Below, in pieces: positions 1 through 8,553 of a stretch of DNA of 35,741 nt. The notes below the pieces were generated by a model. That model saw only the letters and a list, made by a program, of their open reading frames with translations, made no database searches and was not told the DNA's origin. Position 1 is the first letter of the stretch, and each line of letters opens with the position of its first letter. The stretch is from Gallionella sp. (GTDB lineage: Bacteria > Pseudomonadota > Gammaproteobacteria > Burkholderiales > Gallionellaceae). The position numbers and the translations under genes were made by a program. The stretch covers positions 1-35,741 of the forward strand of contig JABEVF010000119.1 in assembly GCA_013043965.1 (NCBI GenBank), written 5' to 3'.

Positions 1-96
1 AACAAAGCGAGCCGATGAAAACAACGAAAAAATGACCTGCGTAGCGTCAATGCTTCACGTTGACTTCACTGCACGGGGAGTTTTGCAAGAGGCTCT

Positions 97-3000
97 ATTA
101 AAAATATTTTTCGGATCGGTTTATATGCGGGATTATTAAGCCTGTCGATGTCGATTCATGCGCAGGATATCGACATTTACAGTGGACTGAACAGCACGAC
201 CACCATCCCCAATATCATGGTTGTCGTAGATAACCCCTCCAGCCAGAATAACGCCGTGGCAGCCTGCACCTATTGGGATGGTACTGTCCCTAGCAACGGC
301 AGCACGGCATTAGGGGCGGATCAATGTGCCCTCGCTAATCTCGTGCACAGCATGGCTACGCAGCCTGGCGGCGTAGCCTTGCTCAACTTGGGTTTTACTA
401 CCATGAGCGGGGTTAACTTCCGGCTTACACCGGTAGACGACAACCCCTACACCGGGATTAACCCGGTAATAGTGTCAGGAGTTTCTGTCACCATACCTGC
501 CGCAACCACTAACCGGCAGGCGATCATTCTCGCTATCAAGGCAATAGCCCAAACGGCTGGTAAGTCTGGGCAGGGTACAGAGCTACAAGAAACGTGGGCA
601 TACTACACGGGTGGCAATGGCACTTATGGAAGCATCAATACGGCGCAGGGATCACTTTCGGGAACCGTTTATCCGGGTGTTGCGGCAAGTTGTATCAAAA
701 ATTACACCATTTTCCTGAGCAACGTGAAAGCCAACGCTGGCCATGCACAAGACAATGGAGAATTACCCTACCTTGATGCCTCGGCACAAAATGCATTGCA
801 TCTGGGTAAGATTACGGCCACGCAACTGCAGGCACTAGACCCCAGTGCAACGGGTTATACCGGCACCATCCCAAACAAACCTGAAGCAGGCTACGGGATT
901 GAGTGGTCCAGATTCATGTATAACTACGATCTGACCAGTTCAATCGGCACTCAGAATATCGTCACTTATGCGGTCGCGACGGGCGATACCGGCGCGGGCT
1001 GGACCATGGAGACGTACATACAGGATGTTGCCCTGTATGGCGGCGGTAAATATTTTGCGGCCGGAACGAATCCTTCTGTCCTCCAGAATGACATCCTGAA
1101 AATATTCAACGAAGTTAACTCGGTGAATAGCGTGTTCGCCTCATCCAGCTTGCCGGTCAGCGTGAACGCAAAGGGCACTTTCTTGAACCAGGTATTCATG
1201 GGTATGTTCCGCCCCGATCCCAACGGCAATCCAAGGTGGTTGGGTAACTTGAAGCAATACCAGTACATCTACAACGCCACCACCGGCAGTGTGGAGCTGG
1301 GCGATAGTATAGGCAATGGGGCAATCAGTTCGGCCGGCACCGGGTTTATCTCGGCCAACGCGATCAGCTTCTGGACTTGCGCCAATCTGGCCAGCAACCC
1401 TTATCTGACCGCCACCCCGGCAAACCTGACATCAGCGCAGATAGCCCTGCTGACGGCAGACAAACAAGGATGTCCCGACACGCAGCCCAATGGTTTCTGG
1501 GCAAACAATCCGGGCAGTACCCTTGCCTTGGCGCGGGGATATGATTTCCCGGATGGTGATCGCGTGGAAAGAGGAGGAATTGCACAGCAGATGCGCCAGA
1601 GCAACTTGACAGATAGCTACACTACGTCCGCTGGATCAACGAGCAACCCGCGCAATCTTTATACCTGGTGTCCGACAGGTACCGGCTGCACAACGAATCA
1701 ACTCCTGTCCGCCAATCCATTCTCTACGAGCAATACCAATCTCACCAGCAGCTTGTTTGGCACGCTCACCACTATCATGCCTAGCGGGAAAGCCGCCACG
1801 TCAACTGACTTAATCAACTGGGTGCGTGGTGACGATAACGTCGGGGATGAATCTAGTCTCTGTCCACCCAATTCGTCGGGCGTAAATTCAACCGCAGGAT
1901 CAGGTAATTGCCCGAACCCCGCTGTAACTGTCCGCCCCTCGCTGCATGGGGATGTCTTGCATTCGCGCCCGACGGTAATCAACTATGGAGCATACCCAAT
2001 CACTATCACGGCAACCGCAGATTCTGGCACCACGCGTACCGCAACCGCGTCGGCAGCCGATGTAACGACTATTGCAACCTCGGTTGTAACGCCCGTGGTC
2101 ACGTTTGCCAACGGACAGGGCTGTTTGGTGACGATTACATCAACTACCACGTTTACTTATCCAAATACGAACTGCGGTGCGGCAGGTGGGCAAACCGCCT
2201 CGGTCGGTTCCAAAGTGGTGGTTTTCTACGGGGACAACGGTGGCGTATTCCATGCTGTCAATGGCAACCAAATGAACGCATTTGGCGGCGTCCCTCCAGG
2301 CAACGAAATATGGGGATTTATCCCGAAGGAGTTCTTCCCTAAACTTAACCGCTTGATGTCCGATAGTCCGCAGGTACTTTATCCATCCACACCATCCGGT
2401 ATTACGCCTACACCACAATACAAGGATTATTTTGTCGATGGTACAACCGGGTTCTATCAGGTAGTAGACGGCGGCGGAAATACCGTCAAGGCTGTGATTT
2501 ATCTGTCCATGCGCCGTGGTGGAAACTTCATCTATGCTATAGACGTTACCAACCCGACGAATCCGATCATGCTATGGAGAGTGGACAACACCTCGACGGG
2601 GATGTCCGAGCTTGGTCAAACCTGGTCACAGCCTAAGGTGACTGCAGTCCAGGGTTATTGCGGAGGCAGCGCATGCAGCAGCACCAATCGACCCTCTCCG
2701 GTGTTGATCTTCGGTGCGGGCTATGATGTCAACGAAGATACCGACCCACCCGCCAATGCAGATGCGAGTGGGCGCGGGATATTTGTTTTGGATGCCTTGA
2801 CGGGCGCCAAAGTGTGGAGTGCAACATATTCGTCTGGCGGAACCACCGCATATACAGGTAATACGTCAGCGGCTAGCGCGCTGGTAGCAGGGATGAATTA
2901 CAGCATCCCTGCCGATATCACCTTGGTGGATCGCGATTCTGACGGCTACACCGATCGGCTGTACGCGGCGGACACGGGAGGCAATATCTGGCGTGTTGAT

Positions 3001-3735
3001 CTTGAGCCCAGTGGTAATGCCACGCCGAACTACTGGCGCATATACCAATTGGCTGCATTGGGTTGTTCCAGTGGCGCGTGTGCATTTCCTGTTTCTCCTG
3101 CACAACGCAAGTTCTTCTACCCACCAGAAGTCATTACCGCGACCAACACCGCCCCTTATGATTCGGTTATCGCCGGTAGCGGTGACCGGGAACATCCGCT
3201 CTACAATTCAAACGAGCGTTACAACGACTTGTTTCTGATTAAGGATATCTACATCGGTAGCGATGCTACTGGGATGGCGACCACTACGATGGGCAGTTTG
3301 TTCAATGCCACAGTCAATCCATGGGATGGCACATTGAATGGCTATTTTATTACCCTTGGCATTAATGAGAAGGTGGTCAATGCGCCACTGGCAACTGCGG
3401 GTTTTGTGTATGTGGGTACCAACCAGCCGAGCGTGCCCAGTGCCGATGCATGTAATGGAAATTTAGGAACCGCTAGAGGGTACCAACTCTCCCCTTTTGC
3501 TGGCACCTACAAATCTGTTGTGTTCAACGGGGGCGGACTTCCCCCCTCACCGGTCTCCGGGATCGTCAATATTGATATCGGTGGCGTAATGACACCGGTT
3601 CCGTTCATGACCGGAGGCGGGAACCCGAACTGCACCGGAGGGGCGGATTGTGCCTCAGCACTGGGTGTGCAAAAAACACCCATCATCGTTCCAACAAACC
3701 GCAGCAGAACTTACAGGTATATCGACGGTAAATAA
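97..3735 (+). CDS. pilY1: PilY1-like type IV pilus tip/biogenesis protein
   Basis: PilY1-family proteins sit at the type IV pilus tip, promote pilus extension and act in adhesion and surface sensing. The C-terminal half is the conserved PilY1 beta-propeller, with VVFYGDNGGVFHAVNG, a YFVDGT strand, and a calcium-type loop VDRDSDGYTD followed by GGNIWRVDL near residues 940-960. The N-terminal part has a degenerate von Willebrand A-like start (VVVDNPSS) where a MIDAS motif DxSxS would sit. The first in-frame ATG is at 148, but a start there would lose the signal peptide. Reading upstream from 148 gives KNIFR, a hydrophobic core and IHA^QD, with no in-frame ATG, GTG or TTG back to the stop at 61-63. 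I therefore place the start at ATT 97, preceded by AAGAGG at a spacing of 4. About 1212 residues, within the family range. Residues around 630-700 form a Thr/Ala-rich insertion between two propeller strands. Family call is firm; the start is inferred. Confidence 0.88.
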   Translation: MKNIFRIGLYAGLLSLSMSIHAQDIDIYSGLNSTTTIPNIMVVVDNPSSQNNAVAACTYWDGTVPSNGSTALGADQCALANLVHSMATQPGGVALLNLGFTTMSGVNFRLTPVDDNPYTGINPVIVSGVSVTIPAATTNRQAIILAIKAIAQTAGKSGQGTELQETWAYYTGGNGTYGSINTAQGSLSGTVYPGVAASCIKNYTIFLSNVKANAGHAQDNGELPYLDASAQNALHLGKITATQLQALDPSATGYTGTIPNKPEAGYGIEWSRFMYNYDLTSSIGTQNIVTYAVATGDTGAGWTMETYIQDVALYGGGKYFAAGTNPSVLQNDILKIFNEVNSVNSVFASSSLPVSVNAKGTFLNQVFMGMFRPDPNGNPRWLGNLKQYQYIYNATTGSVELGDSIGNGAISSAGTGFISANAISFWTCANLASNPYLTATPANLTSAQIALLTADKQGCPDTQPNGFWANNPGSTLALARGYDFPDGDRVERGGIAQQMRQSNLTDSYTTSAGSTSNPRNLYTWCPTGTGCTTNQLLSANPFSTSNTNLTSSLFGTLTTIMPSGKAATSTDLINWVRGDDNVGDESSLCPPNSSGVNSTAGSGNCPNPAVTVRPSLHGDVLHSRPTVINYGAYPITITATADSGTTRTATASAADVTTIATSVVTPVVTFANGQGCLVTITSTTTFTYPNTNCGAAGGQTASVGSKVVVFYGDNGGVFHAVNGNQMNAFGGVPPGNEIWGFIPKEFFPKLNRLMSDSPQVLYPSTPSGITPTPQYKDYFVDGTTGFYQVVDGGGNTVKAVIYLSMRRGGNFIYAIDVTNPTNPIMLWRVDNTSTGMSELGQTWSQPKVTAVQGYCGGSACSSTNRPSPVLIFGAGYDVNEDTDPPANADASGRGIFVLDALTGAKVWSATYSSGGTTAYTGNTSAASALVAGMNYSIPADITLVDRDSDGYTDRLYAADTGGNIWRVDLEPSGNATPNYWRIYQLAALGCSSGACAFPVSPAQRKFFYPPEVITATNTAPYDSVIAGSGDREHPLYNSNERYNDLFLIKDIYIGSDATGMATTTMGSLFNATVNPWDGTLNGYFITLGINEKVVNAPLATAGFVYVGTNQPSVPSADACNGNLGTARGYQLSPFAGTYKSVVFNGGGLPPSPVSGIVNIDIGGVMTPVPFMTGGGNPNCTGGADCASALGVQKTPIIVPTNRSRTYRYIDGK

Positions 3736-3843
3736 ACATTTCCTGTGCCACAGTTTTAAAGCCTGAAGGCATGCCTATAGCGGGAAATTCACGTTCAGAA
3801 CACCCGGCGGCATGCCCAGGGAAACAATGGGCCGGTTATTGGG

Positions 3844-4293
3844 CTAACGGCAATAAAGGCTGACGTCTTTGCGTGCTTGCTCGCTGTCCTGTTTGCGTGT
3901 GGCATCATCCATATAGCCGCGTTCTCCGTTGGCATCGTAAACGGTGATGCGCGGGCTGTCCTCCAGTACTTTCAGGTTGTTGCGCGCAGTATCGCAGTTC
4001 CGCTGTTTGGCACGAGCTTCCTCCTGTTGCTGAGCGGCTTTTTGTGCCGCAGCTTCCTTGGCTTTCCGCTCTTTTCTAAATTGCTCTTCAATTTCGGCAA
4101 TTGATTTGACTGCCGATGCGGCGGATGCAGAAACAGCATCATCTTTGGGGATGTCCAGTGGCTCCACTTTGGCGTTAGCGGGGGGCGGTTCATCGGAATA
4201 ATGCACTTTGCCCTTGGCATCCACCCATTTGTTAAGTTCGGCATGCACACCGAGGCTAATAAACAAGAGAGCAATGGTTAGATAATGTTTCAT
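3844..4293 (-). CDS. DUF4124 domain periplasmic protein
   Basis: Secreted protein of about 149 residues. From the chosen ATG at 4293 it has a signal peptide (MKHYLTIALLFISLGVHA) followed by a DUF4124 module (LNKWVDAKGKVHYSDEPPP), then a lysine/alanine/glutamine-rich predicted coiled coil (about residues 70-100) and a C-terminal part with two cysteines that could pair. DUF4124 proteins are common in beta- and gammaproteobacteria; the function is unknown. A longer reading frame starts at 4362, but its extra residues precede the signal peptide and would bury it, so I prefer the internal start (ATG 4296 or 4293); neither has a strong ribosome binding site. It converges on pilY1 with a 108-nt gap. 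The gap contains two copies of GGCATGCC but no clear terminator. Confidence 0.75.
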   Translation of the reverse strand: MKHYLTIALLFISLGVHAELNKWVDAKGKVHYSDEPPPANAKVEPLDIPKDDAVSASAASAVKSIAEIEEQFRKERKAKEAAAQKAAQQQEEARAKQRNCDTARNNLKVLEDSPRITVYDANGERGYMDDATRKQDSEQARKDVSLYCR

Positions 4294-4600
4294 CATGGAT
4301 ATGGAATAGTGAGCGAACTTCAAATCATCTCCTCGGAAGGAGCCATTTTGATTATCTGACATAATCCAGACTTAGTAAAACAAGCGCCGTGAAATCAAGC
4401 GCGCGATCAATTGCGCATCGAGTCTCAACGAGGCCAGCTGCCGGAAAAAACGATTTTATTCATACCCGCGATCGCACGAGGATGGCTGGGCACTTCCGGA
4501 ATTCGCAGCATTTGTTTCTTCAGTTATAGAATCAGGGAAATCTCAGAACGGGCTCTTTCTATCAAATCTGCCGGGCGTGAGGTATTCCGGCATGCTGGTT

Positions 4601-5542
4601 CTACATCAAACAATAATTTACCGGCTCAAGCGGTACCAACTCGTGCTTATCCCCTATTGAGTCACGCAGGTTGATTTCAATCGAGCGGCAGATAGCATCC
4701 AGTGCCAAATCGTTGGGCGAGCTGCCGAAAGGTTCTTCGATTTCATCACCCAGCGCATCCAGTCCGAAGAAAGTATAAGCAACTATGCCTACGACAAACG
4801 GTGTCATAAAGCCTATCGTATCTACGAGACCGAAAGGCAACAAAAAGCAGTACAGGTAAGCCGTCCGGTGCAGCAGCAAGGTGTAGGAGAACGGGATGGG
4901 TGTGCTTTGGATTCGTTCACAGGATGTAGCGGCTGCCGTCATCGCGGACATGCTGGCATCGATGGCAGCCGCAAGACAGCCATCGAGCCGTTCCTCATCC
5001 AGACACAGGCGCAAATCATTACCCATCTGGCGCATCAGATAGTCGGGAATGTTGGAGGTATGGGCGATTCTTTGCCATTCGTGTTGTACGAGGAGTGGTT
5101 TTAGTTCGGCGCGGGCATCCGTATTGCGCAACAGGTGGCGCAGTGCATGTGAGAAGGCAATGGTGCGGTATATCATCCTGACGCGTACATCGTTCAATCC
5201 CAGATCGGCCTTGAGTGGCGCGGTGTGCTCAATGAAGGTCAGGCATTGGCGCGCAAAATTCCGACTCTGTAACACGATTTCTCCCCACAGCTTGCGGCCT
5301 TCGCAGTAACGATCATAAGCTGCACTATTGCGAAAGCCGAGAAAGATGGCTAACGGCAAGCCGATCAGCGTAAATGGAATGGAGGTCAGCGTGATTTTTA
5401 ACCTAAAAAGGTCTCCGTGATTCAACGTAACCACAGTGGCAATCGCGATGTTGACTAACAGTACGCCCCAGATTCGATGCAGCACCGAACCGCGAAAAAC
5501 TAAAAACAATCTGAACCCGGAAGGTCTGCCACGAACTATCAT
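4601..5542 (-). CDS. Bestrophin-like (YneE/UPF0187) membrane protein, putative anion channel
   Basis: About 313 residues, close to the roughly 300 of E. coli YneE. The N-terminus has the family pattern: a first membrane segment (VLLVNIAIATVVTL), a second one with the PFTLIGLPLAIFLGFRNSAAYDRYCEGRKLWG block, which is the bestrophin signature, and later membrane segments around LYCFLLPFGLVDTIGF and PFVVGIVAYTFFGLDALG, ending in the conserved DEIEEPFG. Bacterial bestrophins form pentameric ion channels in the inner membrane; which ion this one passes cannot be read from sequence. It lies alone on the minus strand, with a 43-nt perfect palindrome about 40 nt upstream of its start. The 240-nt gap between it and the DUF4124 gene shows no convincing gene. 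Confidence 0.88.
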   Translation of the reverse strand: MIVRGRPSGFRLFLVFRGSVLHRIWGVLLVNIAIATVVTLNHGDLFRLKITLTSIPFTLIGLPLAIFLGFRNSAAYDRYCEGRKLWGEIVLQSRNFARQCLTFIEHTAPLKADLGLNDVRVRMIYRTIAFSHALRHLLRNTDARAELKPLLVQHEWQRIAHTSNIPDYLMRQMGNDLRLCLDEERLDGCLAAAIDASMSAMTAAATSCERIQSTPIPFSYTLLLHRTAYLYCFLLPFGLVDTIGFMTPFVVGIVAYTFFGLDALGDEIEEPFGSSPNDLALDAICRSIEINLRDSIGDKHELVPLEPVNYCLM

Positions 5543-5580
5543 AAAATCCTCTTTTGCTTGAGCAATGAAACTGCTTGAGT

Positions 5581-5623
5581 AATCACAGACAGATTATCTC
5601 ATTGAGATAATCTGTCTGTGATT
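5581..5623. repeat. Perfect 43-nt palindrome (21-nt arms, 1-nt spacer)
   Basis: Left arm 5581-5601 and right arm 5603-5623 are exact reverse complements around a single T; the two adjoining pairs outside can also form G-U and G-C pairs. There is no adjacent U-tract on either strand, so it does not look like an intrinsic terminator. It lies about 40 nt upstream of the bestrophin start, where it could be an operator or a cruciform/hairpin in the 5' leader; it may equally be a fused pair of mobile-element ends. Confidence 0.9.
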
Positions 5624-5805
5624 GCGGCATGAGCTGGCGCTTTATTTCGCTATCTTCATGGCAGCTCAATTTTTTCATCAGGGCGCGCGAGTGACCCTGC
5701 AATCTCCCGCGCGTGGCTTTAGTGCCAGGTTATTGGAAGCTAAATGGCAGGCTTATGCCATCTGAGCATTCTACCCGCCAACGACCGTTTTCACTGCCTA
5801 TGGAG

Positions 5806-5850
5806 TTGAAAACCCCGCTGATATTTTAGTCGCGTTGCTTAATGGAAATT
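5806..5850. repeat. Diverged intergenic repeat, copy 1
   Basis: About 45 nt including TTGAAAA, CGCTGAT, TTTTAGTCG and a GCTT...TGGAA block. The same blocks in the same order and nearly the same spacing occur at 6697-6743. The two copies flank the beta-barrel gene at 6058-6660 in direct orientation. Confidence 0.55.
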
Positions 5851-6057
5851 GCCGGTTTGTTATTGCCGAGGATAATGTTCTAATATGCAGCCGCCCAGAC
5901 TTGATCTGACAGAGTCCGTCAGCATGCTGCAATCGTTTTTGCAGCATGGTCTTCACGATTTGATATTGAACTGCCTGAAGGCGGATAATGGCAACTGGCA
6001 AGAATTAACTGCAACGCGATGGAATAGGCTCAACCTTACTTTCATGCTGGAGTGGAT

Positions 6058-6660
6058 ATGAAAAATTCTTTCGAGCAATGCCTTGTCTTTATCAGTGTCG
6101 GGATGTTTTCCTCGGGGGCATCGAGTGCCGAATTCATTAACCTCGGATTCGGGGGGTTAAATCCTATGGCACATTGCAGTGCCCAGGTTCTGATGCTCGA
6201 ATACGAACATCAACTGACCACGACAACGGCATTCTTGGCGCGTGGCAGCGGGGTCAGTTATAGGTACGATAATGGGCGGTATTTGGAGGATGGGAGACTG
6301 CGGGGTATGGACGTCGGGGCCAGGTACTATCCGGCCGGCAGCATGCAGGGTTTGTTTGTCGGTGGGACCATCGGATACTGGAACCAGGATCAGACGTTCA
6401 CCCAATACGAAAGTACACCGGGCCAATGGCAGGGGAAGGCAAGCCATACTTCACCGAGACTGAACATCGATATTGGCGATCGGATCACAATCGAAGGCAG
6501 CAAATTTTCGATCATGCCCGAGGTCAATATCGGGAAATTCTTCATGTCCAGCTCGTGTGATGTAACCGCTCCTAGCGCTATGATCGGAACACCCTGCAAC
6601 CAGAAGTCAGAAGTCAATTATTACATTTTCGTCGGACTGCTTGTCGGCCTCGAATTTTGA
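6058..6660 (+). CDS. Small outer-membrane beta-barrel-like protein
   Basis: About 200 residues with an N-terminal signal peptide (MKNSFEQCLVFISVGM..., cleavage probably after SSA). The mature part is rich in alternating hydrophobic/polar strands with glycine and aromatic residues (LFVGGTIGYWNQDQ, VNYYIFVGLLVGLEF) and ends in phenylalanine, the classic signature for BamA-dependent outer membrane insertion. Two cysteines near the C-terminus (SSCDV and TPCNQ) may form a loop disulphide. The start is ATG 6058, because GGAG at 6049-6052 is well spaced from it; an upstream in-frame GTG at 6052 overlaps that site. I do not recognise a specific family; it resembles general opacity/OmpW-sized barrels. 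It stands alone between two copies of a diverged repeat. Confidence 0.7.
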   Translation: MKNSFEQCLVFISVGMFSSGASSAEFINLGFGGLNPMAHCSAQVLMLEYEHQLTTTTAFLARGSGVSYRYDNGRYLEDGRLRGMDVGARYYPAGSMQGLFVGGTIGYWNQDQTFTQYESTPGQWQGKASHTSPRLNIDIGDRITIEGSKFSIMPEVNIGKFFMSSSCDVTAPSAMIGTPCNQKSEVNYYIFVGLLVGLEF

Positions 6661-6696
6661 CCGGCGGTATTCAGCTGTCTCCGCTATCGGCCTATC

Positions 6697-6743
6697 GTGT
6701 TGAAAAAACATCGCTGATGTTTTAGTCGAGTGGCTTCATTGGA
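6697..6743. repeat. Diverged intergenic repeat, copy 2
   Basis: Direct-repeat partner of 5806-5850: GTTGAAAA, CGCTGAT, TTTTAGTCG and GGCTTCATTGGAA blocks occur in the same order with scattered substitutions. It lies in the 260-nt gap between the beta-barrel gene and the Cache-GGDEF gene, in which nothing else is convincing. Confidence 0.55.
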
Positions 6744-6920
6744 ATTCTGTTTCGGTCTGGGATTTTTGATGCGCCGATTTCCTGTAGAAATTGGCAGGCC
6801 CGATGCCGCTATGTAGAATCAAAAAGTGTTCCGGCGGGCTTGATTGTTTGTGACCGCCGAAGCATAAAAAGCAGCCCGGACTTTAACGTGCTTCAAATTA
6901 TTTTAAGCTAGGCATCCCCT

Positions 6921-8531
6921 ATGATTTTTCACCCCAAGCTGAACAGTCTCACCACTCGCCTGATCCTGTTCGGCATGACGCTCTTTATTGCCGGTGCGCT
7001 CGGGCGTATTTTCATCCTGGGCGATTACCTGCGCCAAGACTTGACCGAGTTGATTTCAGCCCATCTTCTGACCATGGCGAACTATGTTGCGCAGGATATC
7101 GATCACGACATCCTCGAGCGACGGGAATTTCTGGAACGTGTTGCGGCGAGGCTCCCTTCGGCCGTGCTGCACAAGCAAAAGCAGTTGCAGGCGTGGTTAG
7201 ACGAAGACCACGACATGGACCGGCGATTCGCGCTGGGCATGTTCGTGCTTGATCGCACCGGAATCGTGCTGGCCGACTATCCCTCGGTGCCTCATCGGGT
7301 CGGTCGGTCTTACGCGGATCGCGATTATTTTCAGCAAGCGATGAAGGGCGAGCCCGCGATTGGTCGCCCCGTCATCGGCCGGGCCGCCAATGTGCCGGTC
7401 TTGCCGATGGCCATACCCTTGCGCGACGGTGCGGGAAAAGTGCTGGCCGTTCTGGTAGGCGTAGCGGCACTCAATTCCCCGAGTTTTATGGAGAACTTGT
7501 ACGACACCCACATCGGTACCACGGGCGGCTTGTTGTTGGTTTCCCCGCGCGATAAATTATTCATCGGTTCATCCGATGCAAGCATTACGCTTAAGCCCAC
7601 GCCGGATGAAGGTGTCGATAAACTGCACGATCAGGCCATGAGTGGATTTCGCGGTGCGGGGATCACGGTCGATGCGCGAGGCGTCGAAGAGTTGGCGGCG
7701 TTCGCTTCAGTGCCCAGCTGCGGTTGGTTTGTCATGGCGAGTCTGCCAACCAGCGAAGCATTCAGCACGGTCACCCGCTTGCGCCATTTCGTTATCGGCA
7801 ATACGCTGGTTATCGTTCCCATTTTCCTGCTCATCATGGTGCTTTTTATGCGCCGCGTCATGCAGCCGCTTATGAGTGCCGCGCAACACGCCGACCGGAT
7901 GACGCTGGGTGAGACTCCTCTCGAACTGCTACCGGTGGTGCGTAATGACGAGGTGGGACATCTGACCGCGGCGTTCAATCGCGTCCTGTCGAAGCTGCTG
8001 GAAAGTCGCGCCGAGTTAACTCACATCGCCCACCACGACACCTTGACCGGGTTACCCAATAGCCAATTATTGGCTGATCGCATGCGGCAGGCGCTGGCGC
8101 GTGCGCAACGCAGACACGGGAAAGTCGCCGTGCTGTTTCTGGATCTGGATGGCTTCAAGCTGATCAATGATGGATTGGGCCATGAGGCCGGAAATGATGC
8201 CTTGCGCGAAGTGGCAGAACGCCTGCGTGGCACAATACGCGGCGAAGATACATTGGCGCGAATAGGCGGTGACGAGTTCGTCATTCTGCTGTCCGACTTG
8301 AATGGAGATGCCAGAAAATCGGCGGAGGTGGTCGCGATCAAATGCCAGACAGTTTTTCAGGAGCCGTTCCTCATTCGCGGTCGATCGTGCAGATTGGGGA
8401 CGTCAATCGGTATCGCCGAGGGTGACGGGGGTTGCGTGCCAGAGAATTTGTTGCTTGCCGCCGATCAGGCGATGTACCGGGCCAAGGAGGCGGGGCGCGG
8501 GCAGTTCTTTTGGGCGGATGGTGGCAAATAA
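6921..8531 (+). CDS. Membrane-bound diguanylate cyclase (Cache-HAMP-GGDEF)
   Basis: Makes cyclic di-GMP from two GTP in response to a periplasmic signal. The 536 residues start with a membrane anchor (LILFGMTLFIAGALGRIFIL, about 13-32), followed by a periplasmic double Cache-like sensor (about 35-285; DRDYFQQAMKGEPAIGRPVIG is the typical dCache block), a second membrane segment (about 290-312), a HAMP linker, and a C-terminal GGDEF domain. The catalytic GGDEF is intact at residues 449-453. The inhibitory product-binding I-site RxxD (RGED) lies at 440-443, five residues before it, so feedback inhibition is expected. The ligand of the Cache domain is unknown. It converges on the other c-di-GMP gene (22-nt gap), suggesting a local c-di-GMP module. 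Confidence 0.93.
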   Translation: MIFHPKLNSLTTRLILFGMTLFIAGALGRIFILGDYLRQDLTELISAHLLTMANYVAQDIDHDILERREFLERVAARLPSAVLHKQKQLQAWLDEDHDMDRRFALGMFVLDRTGIVLADYPSVPHRVGRSYADRDYFQQAMKGEPAIGRPVIGRAANVPVLPMAIPLRDGAGKVLAVLVGVAALNSPSFMENLYDTHIGTTGGLLLVSPRDKLFIGSSDASITLKPTPDEGVDKLHDQAMSGFRGAGITVDARGVEELAAFASVPSCGWFVMASLPTSEAFSTVTRLRHFVIGNTLVIVPIFLLIMVLFMRRVMQPLMSAAQHADRMTLGETPLELLPVVRNDEVGHLTAAFNRVLSKLLESRAELTHIAHHDTLTGLPNSQLLADRMRQALARAQRRHGKVAVLFLDLDGFKLINDGLGHEAGNDALREVAERLRGTIRGEDTLARIGGDEFVILLSDLNGDARKSAEVVAIKCQTVFQEPFLIRGRSCRLGTSIGIAEGDGGCVPENLLLAADQAMYRAKEAGRGQFFWADGGK

Positions 8532-8553
8532 GCGGGCCACCTGACTGTCATCG

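Larger units (their letters stand above)
5543..6057. other. Gene-poor intergenic stretch with palindrome and diverged repeat
   Basis: About 515 nt between the divergent bestrophin and beta-barrel genes. It holds a perfect 43-nt palindrome at 5581-5623, a weaker hairpin (arms 5630-5636 and 5662-5668) followed by a run of six T, and one copy of a diverged repeat at about 5806-5850 that recurs at 6697-6743. Short open frames exist on both strands but none has family resemblance or a good ribosome binding site. Confidence 0.5.

Noticed and set aside
15-35. Short ATG frame MKTTKK followed by TGA before pilY1
   Set aside because: It resembles a signal-peptide start, but it is in another frame from pilY1 and stops at once; joining would need a frameshift with no support downstream.
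1-139. Open frames at the left edge that could be the end of an upstream pilus gene
   Set aside because: Frame 1 stops at 16-18 and frame 2 at 137-139; neither piece is long enough to identify.
4411-4674. 87-codon frame between the DUF4124 and bestrophin genes
   Set aside because: Non-ATG start, overlaps the bestrophin 3' end, no domain pattern.
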